A program made the translations under genes and the position numbers. A stretch of 64,000 nucleotides of DNA from Halorubrum salsamenti (GTDB taxonomy: Archaea; Halobacteriota; Halobacteria; Halobacteriales; Haloferacaceae), in contig NZ_VCNL01000001.1 in the NCBI RefSeq assembly GCF_007671685.1, positions 434,001 to 498,000 on the forward strand, in the 5' to 3' direction. The notes under the pieces are model-generated. The model saw only the letters and a program-made list of their open reading frames with translations, was not told the DNA's origin and ran no database searches. Numbering within the stretch: the stretch's first letter is position 1; each line of letters begins with the position of its first letter. Below, piece by piece: positions 54,301 through 63,913 of the stretch.

Positions 54301-55473
54301 GTGAACATCGACGACCGGATCGAGCGGCGGCTCGGCTACGATGTGGGGGCCGGCGTCATCGTGGACATCGACGCCGTCTCACCGGTGTCACACACCAGGT
54401 CACCGGTCGGTCGAGGGCCGGCGATCGAGCGGCTCCTCGACGTGTTCGAGCCGGCCTTCGCCGGATCGCTCCCCCCGAACGCTTACGTTCACGGGCCGAA
54501 GGGAAGCGGGAAGTCGGCGATCGTCACCGAGCTGTTCCGGCGTCTCGCGTCCCACAGCGGCCCGCGGCGAGCGATCCAGACGTCGACGCGCGCGGTCGAG
54601 CCGACGCTTCCCGGGTTCGTCTACGTCGACGCCCGCCGCGCGTCGACGCGGTTCCGGCTCTGTCACGCCGCGCTCGACGCGGTCAGCGACGACGCAGTCC
54701 CCGAACACGGGGTCGGTACGGACGAGCTGGCCGAGTCGCTGCGGGACGCCGTCGACACCGGCCCCGACCTGGTCGTCGCGGTCGACCACGTCAACGAGCC
54801 GGAGACGCCGACCGCGACGACGGTCGTCGAATGGCTCACGGCCGTCAGCGACCGGGTGGTCCCGGTGTGTCTCGGCCGCGAGGAGCCGACAGCGATCGAG
54901 TGGGAACCGGAGGAGGCGGTGACATTCGAGCCGTACCGCCGGCACGTGCTCGTCGAGCTGCTGACGAGCCGATGTTCTACCGGGCTCGGACGCGACGCGC
55001 TCACCCACGACCAGATCCGCGAGGTCAGCGAGTGGGCCGAGGGCGACGCGCACGACGCGCTCGCCGCGGTCGTCGGCGGGGCCGTCACCGCGGAGCGCGC
55101 GGGCGCCTCGACGGTGCGGCCGGCGGATCTCGACGCGGGGATCGAGGCGGTCCCGCGACCGGGAGTCGCGCTCGGACGGGTCCTCGCGCTCTCGGAGAGC
55201 CGACGGCGACTCCTCTACGAGCTCGTGAGCCTGACCGACGACGACCGGGCGTCGGTGAGCGCCGCGACCGAGACGATCGCCTCGCGGGAGGCGGTCGACC
55301 TGTCTGCCTCCACGGTGCGGCGCGTGCTCTACGAGCTCGCGGACGCGGGCCTGCTCGATCGGGTGACGGCCCGCCAGAGCGCCGGAAAGGGGCGGCCGCC
55401 GAGCCGACTCGTCCCGCGGTTCCCGACGCTCGTGTTCCGCGAGCTGTTCGATCGGCTCTCGTGGTCGGTCTGA
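54301..55473 (+). CDS. Divergent Orc1/Cdc6-type AAA+ ATPase
   Basis: A 390-residue protein with the Orc1/Cdc6 layout: AAA+ domain, lid and a C-terminal winged helix (about 295-385: LLYELVSLTDDDRASVSA, STVRRVLYELADAGLLDRV). Walker A is intact (GPKGSGKS, 65-72). Walker B reads LVVAVDHVNE (157-166): Asp162 is present but the catalytic Glu is His163, so ATP binding without normal hydrolysis is possible. The start is GTG. No origin-recognition-box pairs or AT-rich origin are visible on either side, so this is probably not an origin-linked initiator. It may act as a regulator or a replication accessory protein (inference). Confidence 0.82.
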   Translation: MNIDDRIERRLGYDVGAGVIVDIDAVSPVSHTRSPVGRGPAIERLLDVFEPAFAGSLPPNAYVHGPKGSGKSAIVTELFRRLASHSGPRRAIQTSTRAVEPTLPGFVYVDARRASTRFRLCHAALDAVSDDAVPEHGVGTDELAESLRDAVDTGPDLVVAVDHVNEPETPTATTVVEWLTAVSDRVVPVCLGREEPTAIEWEPEEAVTFEPYRRHVLVELLTSRCSTGLGRDALTHDQIREVSEWAEGDAHDALAAVVGGAVTAERAGASTVRPADLDAGIEAVPRPGVALGRVLALSESRRRLLYELVSLTDDDRASVSAATETIASREAVDLSASTVRRVLYELADAGLLDRVTARQSAGKGRPPSRLVPRFPTLVFRELFDRLSWSV

Positions 55474-55564
55474 GGCGCCTCCATCGCCTCTTCTCGCCTT
55501 TTCCGTCTCCCGCCCGGTCGTTCGCGAACGCAAGACAGTTGCGCGTCGTCGCCGCACGTCCGGT

Positions 55565-56248
55565 ATGGTTCCGCCTCTCGCGTTGGACATCGACGGGACG
55601 CTGACGACGGCGAGCGGCCGGATCGACGCGCGCGTCTTCGAGCTGTTGCCGCACTGGGATGCTCCGGTGGTGCTCGCGACCGGGAAGGCGTTCCCGTACC
55701 CGGTCGCGCTGGCGCACTTCCTCGGTCGCGCCGAGACCGTCATCGCCGAGAACGGCGGCGTCGTGCACGTCGACGGCGAGACGGCGGTCCTCGGCGACCC
55801 CGAGGCCCCGCGGGCCGTCGTCGAGGCGTTCCGGGAGCGCGGCGGCGACCCCGGCTGGGGCGACCGCGACACGGTGAACCGCTGGCGCGAGACGGAGGTC
55901 GCGCTGTCGCTCGACGCCGACGAGACCCTGCTGCGCGAGGTCGCCGCGGCCGCCGGCGGCGACGTGGAGGTCGTCGACACCGGCTACGCGTACCACGTCA
56001 AATCGACGGGCGTGAGCAAGGGCCGGGGGCTCGAACGCGTCGCCGACGCGCTCGGTATCGACCCCGGCGAGTTCGTCGCGATCGGCGACAGCGAGAACGA
56101 CGTGTCAACCTTCGCGGTCGCCGGCGAGTCGTACGCGGTCGCCAACGCCGACGGGGCCGCGCGCGACGCGGCCGACATCGTGTTAGCGGAGTCGTACACG
56201 GACGGCACCGCCGGCGTGCTCGCCGACCTTCGGAAGCGGAGTGAGTAG
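55565..56248 (+). CDS. pgp: Phosphoglycolate phosphatase (archaeal, HAD superfamily)
   Basis: A 227-residue phosphatase of the archaeal TA0175-like type, hydrolysing 2-phosphoglycolate in the cytosol. HAD motif I is PLALDIDGTLTT (D8/D10), motif II is VVLATGK, and the C-terminal GVSKGRGLERV and FVAIGDSENDVSTF motifs are complete. The C2-type cap lies between. Length is normal. Other sugar phosphates are possible substrates. Confidence 0.92.
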   Translation: MVPPLALDIDGTLTTASGRIDARVFELLPHWDAPVVLATGKAFPYPVALAHFLGRAETVIAENGGVVHVDGETAVLGDPEAPRAVVEAFRERGGDPGWGDRDTVNRWRETEVALSLDADETLLREVAAAAGGDVEVVDTGYAYHVKSTGVSKGRGLERVADALGIDPGEFVAIGDSENDVSTFAVAGESYAVANADGAARDAADIVLAESYTDGTAGVLADLRKRSE

Positions 56249-56273
56249 GGGTAGGTTCGGGAAGGAGCGGCGT

Positions 56274-56843
56274 CTAGTCGTCTCCCTGCGCGTCGACGAT
56301 CACGACCTCGCCGTCCTCGACGGTGACGTTGATCAGCGTCTTCACGTTGTAGTCGGTCTGGTCCAGCTCGTTCTCGCCCGCCTTCTTGATCACGGCGACG
56401 ACGTCGACGACGTCCGCGCCGACCTCGTTGGTGAGCGCGTCGAGGATCGCCTTCATCGTGCCGCCCGTCGAGAGCACGTCGTCGAGGACGAGGACGCGGT
56501 CGCCCTCCTCGACGTCGTTGATGTACATCTCCGACTCGGAGTAGCCGGTCTCCTGGAACAGCGGGACCTCGCCGTCGAGGCCGTACTGGCGCTTGCGGAT
56601 GACCACGAGCGGGATGTCGGTCATCAGAGAGAGCGCGGTGGAGATGTGGATCCCCATCGCCGCGGGGGTAACGATCTTGTCGACGTTCTCCAGCTCCGCC
56701 TTCCGGATGATCCGGATGACGATCTCCCGGAGGAGCTCCGGTTTGAGCATGGGAACGCCGTCGCTGATCGGGTGGACGAAGTACTGGTACTCGCCTTTCT
56801 CGATGATCGGCGCGTCGAGGAGCGACTGCCGCAACTGGTCCAT
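56274..56843 (-). CDS. hpt: Hypoxanthine/guanine phosphoribosyltransferase (archaeal HPRTase)
   Basis: Salvages purine bases by transfer of phosphoribose from PRPP. The 189-residue protein starts [20 protein letters not shown], typical of archaeal Hpt, and carries [24 protein letters not shown] and the PRPP motif [17 protein letters not shown]. It fits with purA and purD elsewhere in the window. Confidence 0.95.
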   Translation of the reverse strand: MDQLRQSLLDAPIIEKGEYQYFVHPISDGVPMLKPELLREIVIRIIRKAELENVDKIVTPAAMGIHISTALSLMTDIPLVVIRKRQYGLDGEVPLFQETGYSESEMYINDVEEGDRVLVLDDVLSTGGTMKAILDALTNEVGADVVDVVAVIKKAGENELDQTDYNVKTLINVTVEDGEVVIVDAQGDD

Positions 56844-56863
56844 GTCGCCGGTACTCGGGCGGA

Positions 56864-56872
56864 TTAATAAAG
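56864..56872 (-). promoter_or_regulatory. TATA box of hpt
   Basis: CTTTATTAA (minus strand) is centred 25 bases before the hpt ATG, fitting a leaderless transcript. Confidence 0.65.
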
Positions 56873-56947
56873 CGTGGCGATCCCCCGGTTCCGTGGACCC
56901 CGATCGCACGGGGCGTGACGGGCGCTCCGCGAGCGACTCGCGCCGCT

Positions 56948-57045
56948 CGAACACCGGGCGCGCTACCGGAACTCCGGGCGTGCGGCTCGAACACCGGGCG
57001 CGCTACCGGAACTCCGGGCGTGCGGCTCGAACACCGGGCGCGCTA
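56948..57045 (-). repeat. 40-base tandem repeat starting at the echA stop codon
   Basis: Two identical 40-base units (56948-56987 and 56988-57027) and a third partial copy (57028-57045). Read along the minus strand the unit begins TAGCGCGCCCGG, and its first TAG is the echA stop. Each unit is itself two related 20-base halves (CGAACACCGGGCGCGC and GGAACTCCGGGCGTGC on the plus strand). Confidence 0.92.
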
Positions 57046-57822
57046 CTCGAAGTCGGGATCGCGCTTCTCCAAGAACGCCGCCATCCCCTCGCGCTGGTCG
57101 TGCGTGCCGAAAATTCCGGACCACGCTCGTCGTTCCAAGGCGAGCCCGCCCGCCTTCGACCCGTCGCGGGCGGCGTTGATCGCCTCCTTCGCCGCGCGCA
57201 TCGCGAACGCCGGCTTCGCGGCCAGCTCCCCCGCCAGATCGTCGATCCGGGCGTCGAAGGCGTCGTCCGGAACGACCTCGCCGACGAGTCCGATCTCGGC
57301 CGCATCGCTCGCGTCGATCCGCTCGCCGAGGAAGACGAGCCGCTTCGCGGTCTCGTCGCCGACCAGCCGCGAGAGTCGCTGAGTCCCGCCCCAGCCGGGG
57401 ATTATCCCGAGGTCGATCTCCGTCTGCCCGATCACGGCGCGCTCGGCGGCGACGCGGAGGTCACACGCCAACGCCATCTCACAGCCGCCGCCGAACGCGT
57501 AGCCGTCGATCGCCGCGACCGTCGGCGCCGGGAACGACTCGATCGCGTCCGCGACGCGGTGGCCGAGTTCCGCGTACGCCTGCGCCTCCGGCGTCGACAG
57601 CTCGACCATGTAGGAGATGTCCGCGCCCGCGACGAACGCCTCGTCGCCCGCGCCGGCCAGCACGAGCGCGCGGGCGTCGGCCGCCTCGGCCTCCGCGAGC
57701 GCCTCCTCGATCGCTTCGAGCGTGTCGACGGTGAGGGCGTTGAGCTGCTCCGGGCGGTCGACGGTGATCGTCGCGGCGTCGCTGTCGTCGTCGATGTCGA
57801 GCGTGATCGTGTCCCACGTCAT
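57043..57822 (-). CDS. Enoyl-CoA hydratase/isomerase (crotonase family)
   Basis: A 259-residue crotonase that hydrates trans-2-enoyl-CoA in beta-oxidation-type pathways. It has RPEQLNALTVDTLEAIEEAL, FVAGADISYM (oxyanion hole), IDGYAFGGGCEMALACDLRV (oxyanion glycine pair), and the Glu-containing EIDLGIIPGWGGTQRLSR. Substrate chain length is not evident. It would act after acyl-CoA dehydrogenases such as the one at 31.8 kb. The stop codon lies at the edge of the 40-base repeat. Confidence 0.95.
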   Translation of the reverse strand: MTWDTITLDIDDDSDAATITVDRPEQLNALTVDTLEAIEEALAEAEAADARALVLAGAGDEAFVAGADISYMVELSTPEAQAYAELGHRVADAIESFPAPTVAAIDGYAFGGGCEMALACDLRVAAERAVIGQTEIDLGIIPGWGGTQRLSRLVGDETAKRLVFLGERIDASDAAEIGLVGEVVPDDAFDARIDDLAGELAAKPAFAMRAAKEAINAARDGSKAGGLALERRAWSGIFGTHDQREGMAAFLEKRDPDFE

Positions 57823-57881
57823 ACCGACCCCTCGCTCGCCGACGTGAAAGTCGTTCGGCAGGCGGAACCCGAGTGAACCCC

Positions 57882-58109
57882 TCAGATCTCTTCGCGGCTA
57901 TCGATCTCCGTGTAGATGTACCACGCCGTGGTGTACGCGCCGATAAACAGCAGGTATCCGAACACGAGTCCGACGAGCTGGCGGGAGCCGAGCCCGTCCG
58001 GCAGTGTCCGCGAGAGGATCCCCAGCGCCACGGCGAACACAACCAACGAGAACAGGCCAGACAGGGCGTACACGCCCAGATCGGAGGTGAGACGATCGCG
58101 CACGCTCAC
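57882..58109 (-). CDS. Small two-helix membrane protein
   Basis: A 75-residue protein starting at GTG 58109. Predicted membrane helices are VYALSGLFSLVVFAVALGIL and QLVGLVFGYLLFIGAYTTAWYI, followed by the acidic end TEIDSREEI. Family not recognised. It is the first gene upstream of echA on the same strand (60-base gap). Confidence 0.75.
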   Translation of the reverse strand: MSVRDRLTSDLGVYALSGLFSLVVFAVALGILSRTLPDGLGSRQLVGLVFGYLLFIGAYTTAWYIYTEIDSREEI

Positions 58110-58154
58110 GCCAACGCGGGCCGCTGATAAACCATCTCCGGTCCCGTCCGGCGG

Positions 58155-58162
58155 CTTAAATC
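58155..58162 (+). promoter_or_regulatory. TATA box of the HtrA-like gene
   Basis: CTTAAATC centred about 27 bases before ATG 58186. Confidence 0.55.
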
Positions 58163-58185
58163 GATCAAATCCGTTAGTGGAAGTG

Positions 58186-59334
58186 ATGACGCGAACCCGA
58201 CGCGAAGTCCTCGGAATCGGCGCGGCGCTCGCGGGCGCATCGGCCGCCGGCTGTCTCGGGCGGATCCGCGGCTCGGCGAACGGCCGGAGCGACGCCGGAG
58301 GGACCGACCGAGGGGGCGACCAACAGATCGATCCGCCGCTCGACGACGCCGAGAGCGGGACCGGCTACGACGAGGTGTACGACGCGGTCGCCCCCTCCGT
58401 CGCCCGCGTGCAGACGTACGTGGAGAGCCGCGAGACGGTCTTCGGCCCGAGCGAGGGCGGCGAGGCCGGACAGGGCTCGGGATTCCTGTACGACGAGGCC
58501 CACCTTATCACGAACGACCACGTCATCGGCGATCCGGACACGGTCCGCGTGCAGGGCGCCGACGAGGCGTGGCTCGACGCTACCGTCGTCGGCCGCGACC
58601 CGTACAGCGACCTCGCGGTCGTCGAGCTCGACGGTGACCTCCCCGGCGATCCGCTCCCGGTCGCGTCCGAACTCCCCGCAATCGGCACAGAGGTGCTCGT
58701 CGTCGGCGCGCCCCTCGGACTGGAGGGGTCGGCGACGCAGGGGATCGTCAGCGGCCGGAACCGGACGATTCCTGCGTCGTCGACCGCGCGTGGGCGGTTC
58801 TCGATCGCCGACGCGATCCAGACCGACGCGGCGCTGAACCCCGGCAACAGCGGGGGACCGGTCGTCACTCTCGACGGCACCGTGATCGCGGTCGCGACCG
58901 CGACGCAGGGTGAGAACCTCGGGTTCGGCGTCTCGGCGCGGCTCGTGAACGAGGTGGTGCCCGCGTTGATCGAAACCGGAAGTTACGAGCACTCCTACCT
59001 CGGCGTGAGCGTCTTGCCGGTCGAGCCGCTGCTCGCGGCGGGCAACGACCTCGACGAGGCGCGCGGCGTGTACGTCGCCGAGGTCGTCGACGGCGGCCCC
59101 GCCGACGGCGCCCTCCGCGGCTCGACCGGCGAGACGACCGTCGAGGGCGCGGCGGTCCCGACCGGCGGCGACACCATCGTCGCGCTCGACAACACGCCGA
59201 TCGCCGAGAACGCCGACCTCTCACAGTTCCTCGCCCTCGAGACGCGTCCCGGCGACACGGTCGGCGTCACGGTCGTGCGCGACGGGAGCGAGGAGGCGGT
59301 CGAAGTGGAGCTGGGCGCCCGCCCGGAACCCTGA
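58186..59334 (+). CDS. HtrA/DegP-type serine protease, Tat lipoprotein
   Basis: A 382-residue trypsin-like protease with one PDZ domain. The N-terminus is a twin-arginine signal (R5-R6) with a lipobox ending ASAAGC (lipidated C23), so it should be exported folded and anchored outside the cell. The catalytic triad is visible in LITNDHVIG (His), PYSDLAVVEL (Asp) and LNPGNSGGPVV (Ser). The PDZ region is about 270-375 (YLGVSVLPVEPL, GDTIVALDNTPIAENADLSQ). Quality control of extracytoplasmic proteins is the family role. Confidence 0.95.
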   Translation: MTRTRREVLGIGAALAGASAAGCLGRIRGSANGRSDAGGTDRGGDQQIDPPLDDAESGTGYDEVYDAVAPSVARVQTYVESRETVFGPSEGGEAGQGSGFLYDEAHLITNDHVIGDPDTVRVQGADEAWLDATVVGRDPYSDLAVVELDGDLPGDPLPVASELPAIGTEVLVVGAPLGLEGSATQGIVSGRNRTIPASSTARGRFSIADAIQTDAALNPGNSGGPVVTLDGTVIAVATATQGENLGFGVSARLVNEVVPALIETGSYEHSYLGVSVLPVEPLLAAGNDLDEARGVYVAEVVDGGPADGALRGSTGETTVEGAAVPTGGDTIVALDNTPIAENADLSQFLALETRPGDTVGVTVVRDGSEEAVEVELGARPEP

Positions 59335-59396
59335 TTCGGGGGAGGGACAGACGCGGAGCGTCCCGCCCCGCCGTCCGGTTGCGCGGATTGCAACCA

Positions 59397-59404
59397 CTAT
59401 ATGC
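59397..59404 (+). promoter_or_regulatory. TATA box of aroC
   Basis: CTATATGC lies about 25 bases before ATG 59425. An in-frame ATG at 59401 falls within the box and is therefore unlikely to be the start. Confidence 0.65.
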
Positions 59405-59424
59405 CCTCGGACATACGGTCGCGT

Positions 59425-60612
59425 ATGAACGGGAACCGGTTCGGTCGGCTCTTCCAGGTGACGACGTACGGCGAGAGCCACGGCGACGCGATGGGCGTGA
59501 CGGTCTCGGGCGTGCCCGCCGGCGTCGAGCTCGACGAGGAAGCCATTCAGGCGCAGCTCGACCGGCGCAAGCCGGGGCAGTCGATGATCACGACCTCCCG
59601 GGGCGAGCCCGACGAGGTCGTCGTCAACTCCGGCGTGCAGGACGGCTACACCACCGGGACGCCGATCGGCATGGTGATCCAGAACAAGGACGCGCGCTCG
59701 GGGAAGTACGAGCCGTACGTCACCGCGCCGCGTCCCTCGCACGGCGACTACACCTACTCCGCGAAGTTCGGCACGCGCAACTGGGGCGGCGGCGGGCGCT
59801 CCTCCGCGCGCGAGACGGTGAACTGGGTCGCGGCCGGCGCGGTCGCCGAGCAGGTGCTCGACGCCTCGGAGTACGACGTGGAGATCAAAGCGCACGTCAA
59901 CCGCATCGGCGACGTGGAGGCCGACGGGGTGAGCTTCGAGCAGCTTCTGGAAAACTCGGAGGAGAACGACGTGCGCTGTGCCGACCCCGAGGCCGCCGCC
60001 GAGATGCAGGAGCTGATCGAGGAGTACCAGGAGGAAGGCGACTCCATCGGCGGCTCCATCTACTTCGAGTGTCGGGGCGTCCCGCGCGGGCTCGGCGCGC
60101 CGCGCTTCGACGGCTTCCCGTCCCGGCTCGGGCAGGCGATGTTCTCCATCCCGGCGACCACGGGCGTCGAGTTCGGGCTCGGGACGGACGCCGTGAACGT
60201 GTCGGGCAGCGAGCGCAACGAGGACTGGACGTTCGACGACGGCGAGTCGTTCGACCACGTCGAGAGCGACGAGGGCGACCCCGTCCCGGTCGGCAACGAC
60301 CACGGCGGGCTTCAGGGCGGGATCACGACCGGTGAACCGATCTACGGCGAGGCGACGTGGCACGCGCCCACCTCGATCCCCAAGAAGCAGCGCTCCGCGG
60401 ACTGGGAGACGGGCGAGGAGAAGGAGGTGCAGGTCGTCGGCCGCCACGACCCCGTCCTCCCGCCGCGGGCCGTCCCCGTCGTCGAGGCGATGCTGTACTG
60501 CACCGTCCTCGACTTCATGCTGCTCGCCGGCCGGATCAACCCCGACCGCGTCGACGGCAACCCGGGCCAGTACGACACCGACTACCACCCGAGCAGCCCG
60601 GACAACGAGTAG
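59425..60612 (+). CDS. aroC: Chorismate synthase
   Basis: Forms chorismate from EPSP with reduced FMN, the last step of the shikimate pathway and the entry to aromatic amino acids and menaquinone. The 395-residue protein has FGRLFQVTTYGESHGDAMGV, RRKPGQSMITTSRGEPDEV, RPSHGDYTYSAKFGTRNWGG, GGRSSARET, FDGFPSRLGQAMFSIPA and GNDHGGLQGGITTGEPI. The chorismate made here would supply MenD (first gene of the window) via isochorismate. Confidence 0.97.
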   Translation: MNGNRFGRLFQVTTYGESHGDAMGVTVSGVPAGVELDEEAIQAQLDRRKPGQSMITTSRGEPDEVVVNSGVQDGYTTGTPIGMVIQNKDARSGKYEPYVTAPRPSHGDYTYSAKFGTRNWGGGGRSSARETVNWVAAGAVAEQVLDASEYDVEIKAHVNRIGDVEADGVSFEQLLENSEENDVRCADPEAAAEMQELIEEYQEEGDSIGGSIYFECRGVPRGLGAPRFDGFPSRLGQAMFSIPATTGVEFGLGTDAVNVSGSERNEDWTFDDGESFDHVESDEGDPVPVGNDHGGLQGGITTGEPIYGEATWHAPTSIPKKQRSADWETGEEKEVQVVGRHDPVLPPRAVPVVEAMLYCTVLDFMLLAGRINPDRVDGNPGQYDTDYHPSSPDNE

Positions 60613-60652
60613 CGAATCGCCTCGCCTCTCGGGACCGATCGTTCGACTCGCC

Positions 60653-60862
60653 TTATTCTCCCGGCGACCACTCACAGGCGTCGCCAGCAGTCAGATCGTT
60701 CTCGTCGACGTGCGCCGAGAGGCACGCGTAGTTACAGAAGTAGGCGGGCGAGCCGCAGTCGTCGTCGCAGTCGCGCACGCAGATCGGGTCGTGCTCGAAG
60801 ATCCGCGAGCCGCAGTAGGCGCACGTCTGGTCGGCGTCGGGCGCGGCGACGGTCGTGGACAT
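60653..60862 (-). CDS. Small cysteine-rich zinc-binding protein
   Basis: A 69-residue protein with CAYCGSRIF, PICVRDCDDDCGSPAYFCNYACLSAHV: eight cysteines plus a histidine, enough for two zinc sites of treble-clef or MYND-like type. It resembles small haloarchaeal zinc-finger proteins of unknown role. ATG 60862 is chosen over an in-frame ATG 12 bases upstream because MSTTVAAP is the common type of start. Confidence 0.82.
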   Translation of the reverse strand: MSTTVAAPDADQTCAYCGSRIFEHDPICVRDCDDDCGSPAYFCNYACLSAHVDENDLTAGDACEWSPGE

Positions 60863-60913
60863 ACCCGGAGCCACGGCGTATCGGCTTGAAAAGGCGTCGC
60901 GCGTCTGTGCGGC

Positions 60914-61822
60914 TCACACCACGACGACCGCGTCGACGACGACGAGCAGCACGAAGCCGACGAGGAACGCCCCGGTCGCGGCGTCGGCGTGACCGTGGCC
61001 GTGCGAGGAGGGGATCAGCTCCCGGAACACCACCGCGAGCATCGCGCCGGCGGCGAACCCGGAGGCGACGGGGAACAGCCCGGCCGCGAACCCGACGAGC
61101 AGGAAGCCGAACACGGAGGCGACGACCTGGGGGACGACTCCCGAGAGGGTGGTGTACCAGAGCACTCGGAGGTTCGACATCCCGGTGTCCGCCATCGGCA
61201 CCGCGAAGGCGAACCCGTCGGGCACGTTCTGGAGGCCGATCACGACCGCCAGCAGCAGCGCGACCTCCTCTAACCCCGACGCGAACGCGACGCCGATCGC
61301 CAGCCCCTCCGGAGCGTTGTGAAGGGTGATCGCCCCGCCGATCAACAGCGCCTTTCGGAGCGTTACCTCCCTCTCTGCGGCGGCGTCGGCTGCGTCGGCG
61401 GCATCGCCTGCGTTGGCGGCGTTTGCGGACTCGACCGGGTCGGCGAACTCCGAGAGCTCGCGGTCCGGCCTCTCGCCCTCGTCCGATATCGCCATCGCCG
61501 CGGCGTCGTCGCCGGTCGCGCCCCCCTCGGGGAGCCACTCGCGGTACTGCGCGTGGAGGTGCGGAATGGCGTAGTTCCCGGCGAGCAGGCCGATGCCACC
61601 GAGGAGCAACCCCGTCATCACCGCCGAGAGCGTCCCCTCCTCCATCCCGGGGATGATCAGGCCGAAGACGCTGGCCGCGACCATCAGCCCGGCCGCGAGT
61701 CCCAGCGCGGCGTCGTAGGCGCGGTGCGTGACGCGAGCCCGGAAGAACACCGGGAGCGCACCGAGTCCCGTCGCGATCCCCGCCACGCCGCTCACCGTCA
61801 CCACCCCGACGAGATCGGTCAT
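60914..61822 (-). CDS. ZIP family metal transporter
   Basis: A 302-residue permease importing Zn2+ or related divalent metal ions. About eight membrane helices are seen. The ZIP helix 4 motif is ITLHNAPEGLAIGVAF and helix 5 has IGLQNVPDGFAFAVPM. The cytoplasmic loop is Asp/Glu/Ala-rich (120-165) instead of His-rich, while a short SSHGHGHADA lies near the C-terminus. ATG 61822 gives the best membrane topology. Confidence 0.93.
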   Translation of the reverse strand: MTDLVGVVTVSGVAGIATGLGALPVFFRARVTHRAYDAALGLAAGLMVAASVFGLIIPGMEEGTLSAVMTGLLLGGIGLLAGNYAIPHLHAQYREWLPEGGATGDDAAAMAISDEGERPDRELSEFADPVESANAANAGDAADAADAAAEREVTLRKALLIGGAITLHNAPEGLAIGVAFASGLEEVALLLAVVIGLQNVPDGFAFAVPMADTGMSNLRVLWYTTLSGVVPQVVASVFGFLLVGFAAGLFPVASGFAAGAMLAVVFRELIPSSHGHGHADAATGAFLVGFVLLVVVDAVVVV

Positions 61823-61882
61823 GGAATCGGGTTCCGCGCCCGTGTTGTTAAACACCGCCGCACCGGCGACGCGTCGTTCGGC

Positions 61883-62440
61883 TCACGCCTCGACGATTCC
61901 CCGGAGGTCGCGCCCGTAGACCGCGACGGCGACCGCGAGCGTCGCGAGCGCGCCGATCGGAATCACGGCGAGCCACCCGGACGTGGTCCCGACGCCGAAC
62001 CGGGTCGCGACGCCGACGGAGACCCAGAGGCTCGCGGCCGCGGCGAGCGCGAGGAGCCCGCCGGTGACGCGGCGGTCCTCCCGCCCGAGCGCGACGCCCG
62101 CCGTCGCGCTGGCCGCCGCGAGGAGGTAAAACCCGATCGCGAGCGGCCACGCCCGGATCGACGCCGGAAGCGTCCCGAACGGGCGCGGCTGTTCGAGGAA
62201 GTACGCCCACACGGGGTAGCCGCCGGCGGTGACCCCCGGGCCGGACGTGCTCAGGAAGCCCCACAGGCTCACGACCGTGAGGTCGTCGCCGGGTATCACG
62301 GCCATCGGCACCGCGAGGAGAGCGAGAACGAGGAGCCAGCCGTTCCGGCGAGTGACGCGTGCGACGCGGCAACCGCGGTCGTCCGACCGCGCTGGCCGCG
62401 TGTTCCTCGCCTCCGATCCTGGCCCCGATCCCTCGGACAT
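61883..62440 (-). CDS. TIGR04206-type haloarchaeal membrane protein
   Basis: A 185-residue protein with an N-terminal polar stretch (1-30) and about five hydrophobic helices ([30 protein letters not shown] region, [56 protein letters not shown]). The order and the [22 protein letters not shown] segment resemble TIGR04206 (from memory). Function unknown. Divergent from the UDP-glucose dehydrogenase gene. Confidence 0.75.
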   Translation of the reverse strand: MSEGSGPGSEARNTRPARSDDRGCRVARVTRRNGWLLVLALLAVPMAVIPGDDLTVVSLWGFLSTSGPGVTAGGYPVWAYFLEQPRPFGTLPASIRAWPLAIGFYLLAAASATAGVALGREDRRVTGGLLALAAAASLWVSVGVATRFGVGTTSGWLAVIPIGALATLAVAVAVYGRDLRGIVEA

Positions 62441-62538
62441 ATCGTCGCCTGGGTGGGCCGCGGGTAAGTATCGTCCGAAGGCGGTCTCGCGTTCGGGGAC
62501 GCGCAACGTTCTTTGAGTCGGGGGTCGCTTGCTTCGGT

Positions 62539-63855
62539 ATGCGAGTCACCGTCGTCGGAAGCGGTTACGTCGGAACGACCCTCGCGGCCTGCCTCGCGGA
62601 CGCGGGTCACGACGTGACCGCCGTCGACATCGATCCGGACGTGGTCGCGGCGATCAACGACGGGCACGCCGCCATCCACGAACCCGGCCTCGACGACCTG
62701 CTGTCCGAGCACGCGGGCGACCGGCTCCGAGCCACGACCGAGTACGAGAGCGTCCCCGACGCCGACGTGACGTTCCTCGCGATCGGCACCCCGTCGAACG
62801 AGGACGGGAGCATCGACCTCGGGGCGCTCACCGCGGCCGCGGAGATGACCGGCGAGGCGCTGGCGGGAGAGGGGAACGGCTCGGGGGCGACCCCGGACGA
62901 CCGCCACCTCGTCGTCGTCAAGAGTACGATCACGCCGCCGGGGGTCGGGGCGGTGCGCGAGGCGCTCCACGCGGGCGCGGGCGACGCCGCGGACCGCGTC
63001 GAACTCGCGACCAACCCGGAGTTCCTCCGCGAGGGAACCGCCGTCGACGACTTCCGGCACCCGGACAAGATCGTCTTCGGGACCGAGTCCGAGTGGGCCA
63101 CGGAGCGGTTGGAGACGCTGTACGAGCCGCTCGTCGCGGCGACCGACGCGGACGTGCCGGTCATCCGGACCGACCCCGAGACGGCGGTGATGATCAAGTA
63201 CGCCAACAACGCCTTCCTCGCGTCGAAGATCTCGCTGTCGAACGACCTCGGAAACATCTGCAAGCGGTTCGGGATCGACGCCTACGAGGTGATGGACGCG
63301 GTCGGACTCGACGACCGGATCGGGGCGAAGTTCCTACGCTCGGGGGTGGGTTGGGGCGGATCGTGCTTCCCCAAAGACGTCGACGCCATCCGCGCCGCGG
63401 CCCGCGAGGCGGGCTACGAGCCCGCGCTCCTCGACGCCGCGGTCGCGGTGAACGACGGCCAGCCGGAGCGCATGCTCGAACTGCTCGACGCCCACGCCGA
63501 CGTCGCGGGCGGGCGCGTCGCGGTGCTCGGGCTCGCCTTTAAACCCGGCACCGACGACGTCCGGAACTCCCGCGCGATCCCGATCATCGAGGGGCTGCAA
63601 GACCGGAGCGCAGACGTAGTGGGCTACGACCCCGTCGCTGCCGAGAACACCCGCGAGCGGTTCCCCGACATCGAGTACGCGGACTCGGCCGCGGCCGCGC
63701 TCGACGGGGCGAGCGCGGCGCTCGTCGTCACCGACTGGGACGAGTTCGCGGCGCTCGACGACGCGTTCGACGCGATGGCGGATCCGGTCGTGATCGACGG
63801 CCGGCGGGTGATCGAGCGGCGAGCGGGGCTCACCTACGAGGGACTCACCTGGTAG
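62539..63855 (+). CDS. aglM: UDP-glucose 6-dehydrogenase (AglM-like)
   Basis: Oxidises UDP-glucose to UDP-glucuronate, a precursor for haloarchaeal S-layer N-glycans. The 438-residue protein has [21 protein letters not shown] (NAD), [50 protein letters not shown] and the catalytic Cys276 in [10 protein letters not shown], and finally [17 protein letters not shown]. Other UDP-hexose dehydrogenases of the same fold cannot be excluded. An insertion ([12 protein letters not shown]) near residue 115 is low complexity. Confidence 0.93.
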   Translation: MRVTVVGSGYVGTTLAACLADAGHDVTAVDIDPDVVAAINDGHAAIHEPGLDDLLSEHAGDRLRATTEYESVPDADVTFLAIGTPSNEDGSIDLGALTAAAEMTGEALAGEGNGSGATPDDRHLVVVKSTITPPGVGAVREALHAGAGDAADRVELATNPEFLREGTAVDDFRHPDKIVFGTESEWATERLETLYEPLVAATDADVPVIRTDPETAVMIKYANNAFLASKISLSNDLGNICKRFGIDAYEVMDAVGLDDRIGAKFLRSGVGWGGSCFPKDVDAIRAAAREAGYEPALLDAAVAVNDGQPERMLELLDAHADVAGGRVAVLGLAFKPGTDDVRNSRAIPIIEGLQDRSADVVGYDPVAAENTRERFPDIEYADSAAAALDGASAALVVTDWDEFAALDDAFDAMADPVVIDGRRVIERRAGLTYEGLTW

Positions 63856-63913
63856 CCGGGGCCTCTCGCGCCTCTCCCTCTTGATTTATGTGCCCCGGGA
63901 GAGATACCCGAAT

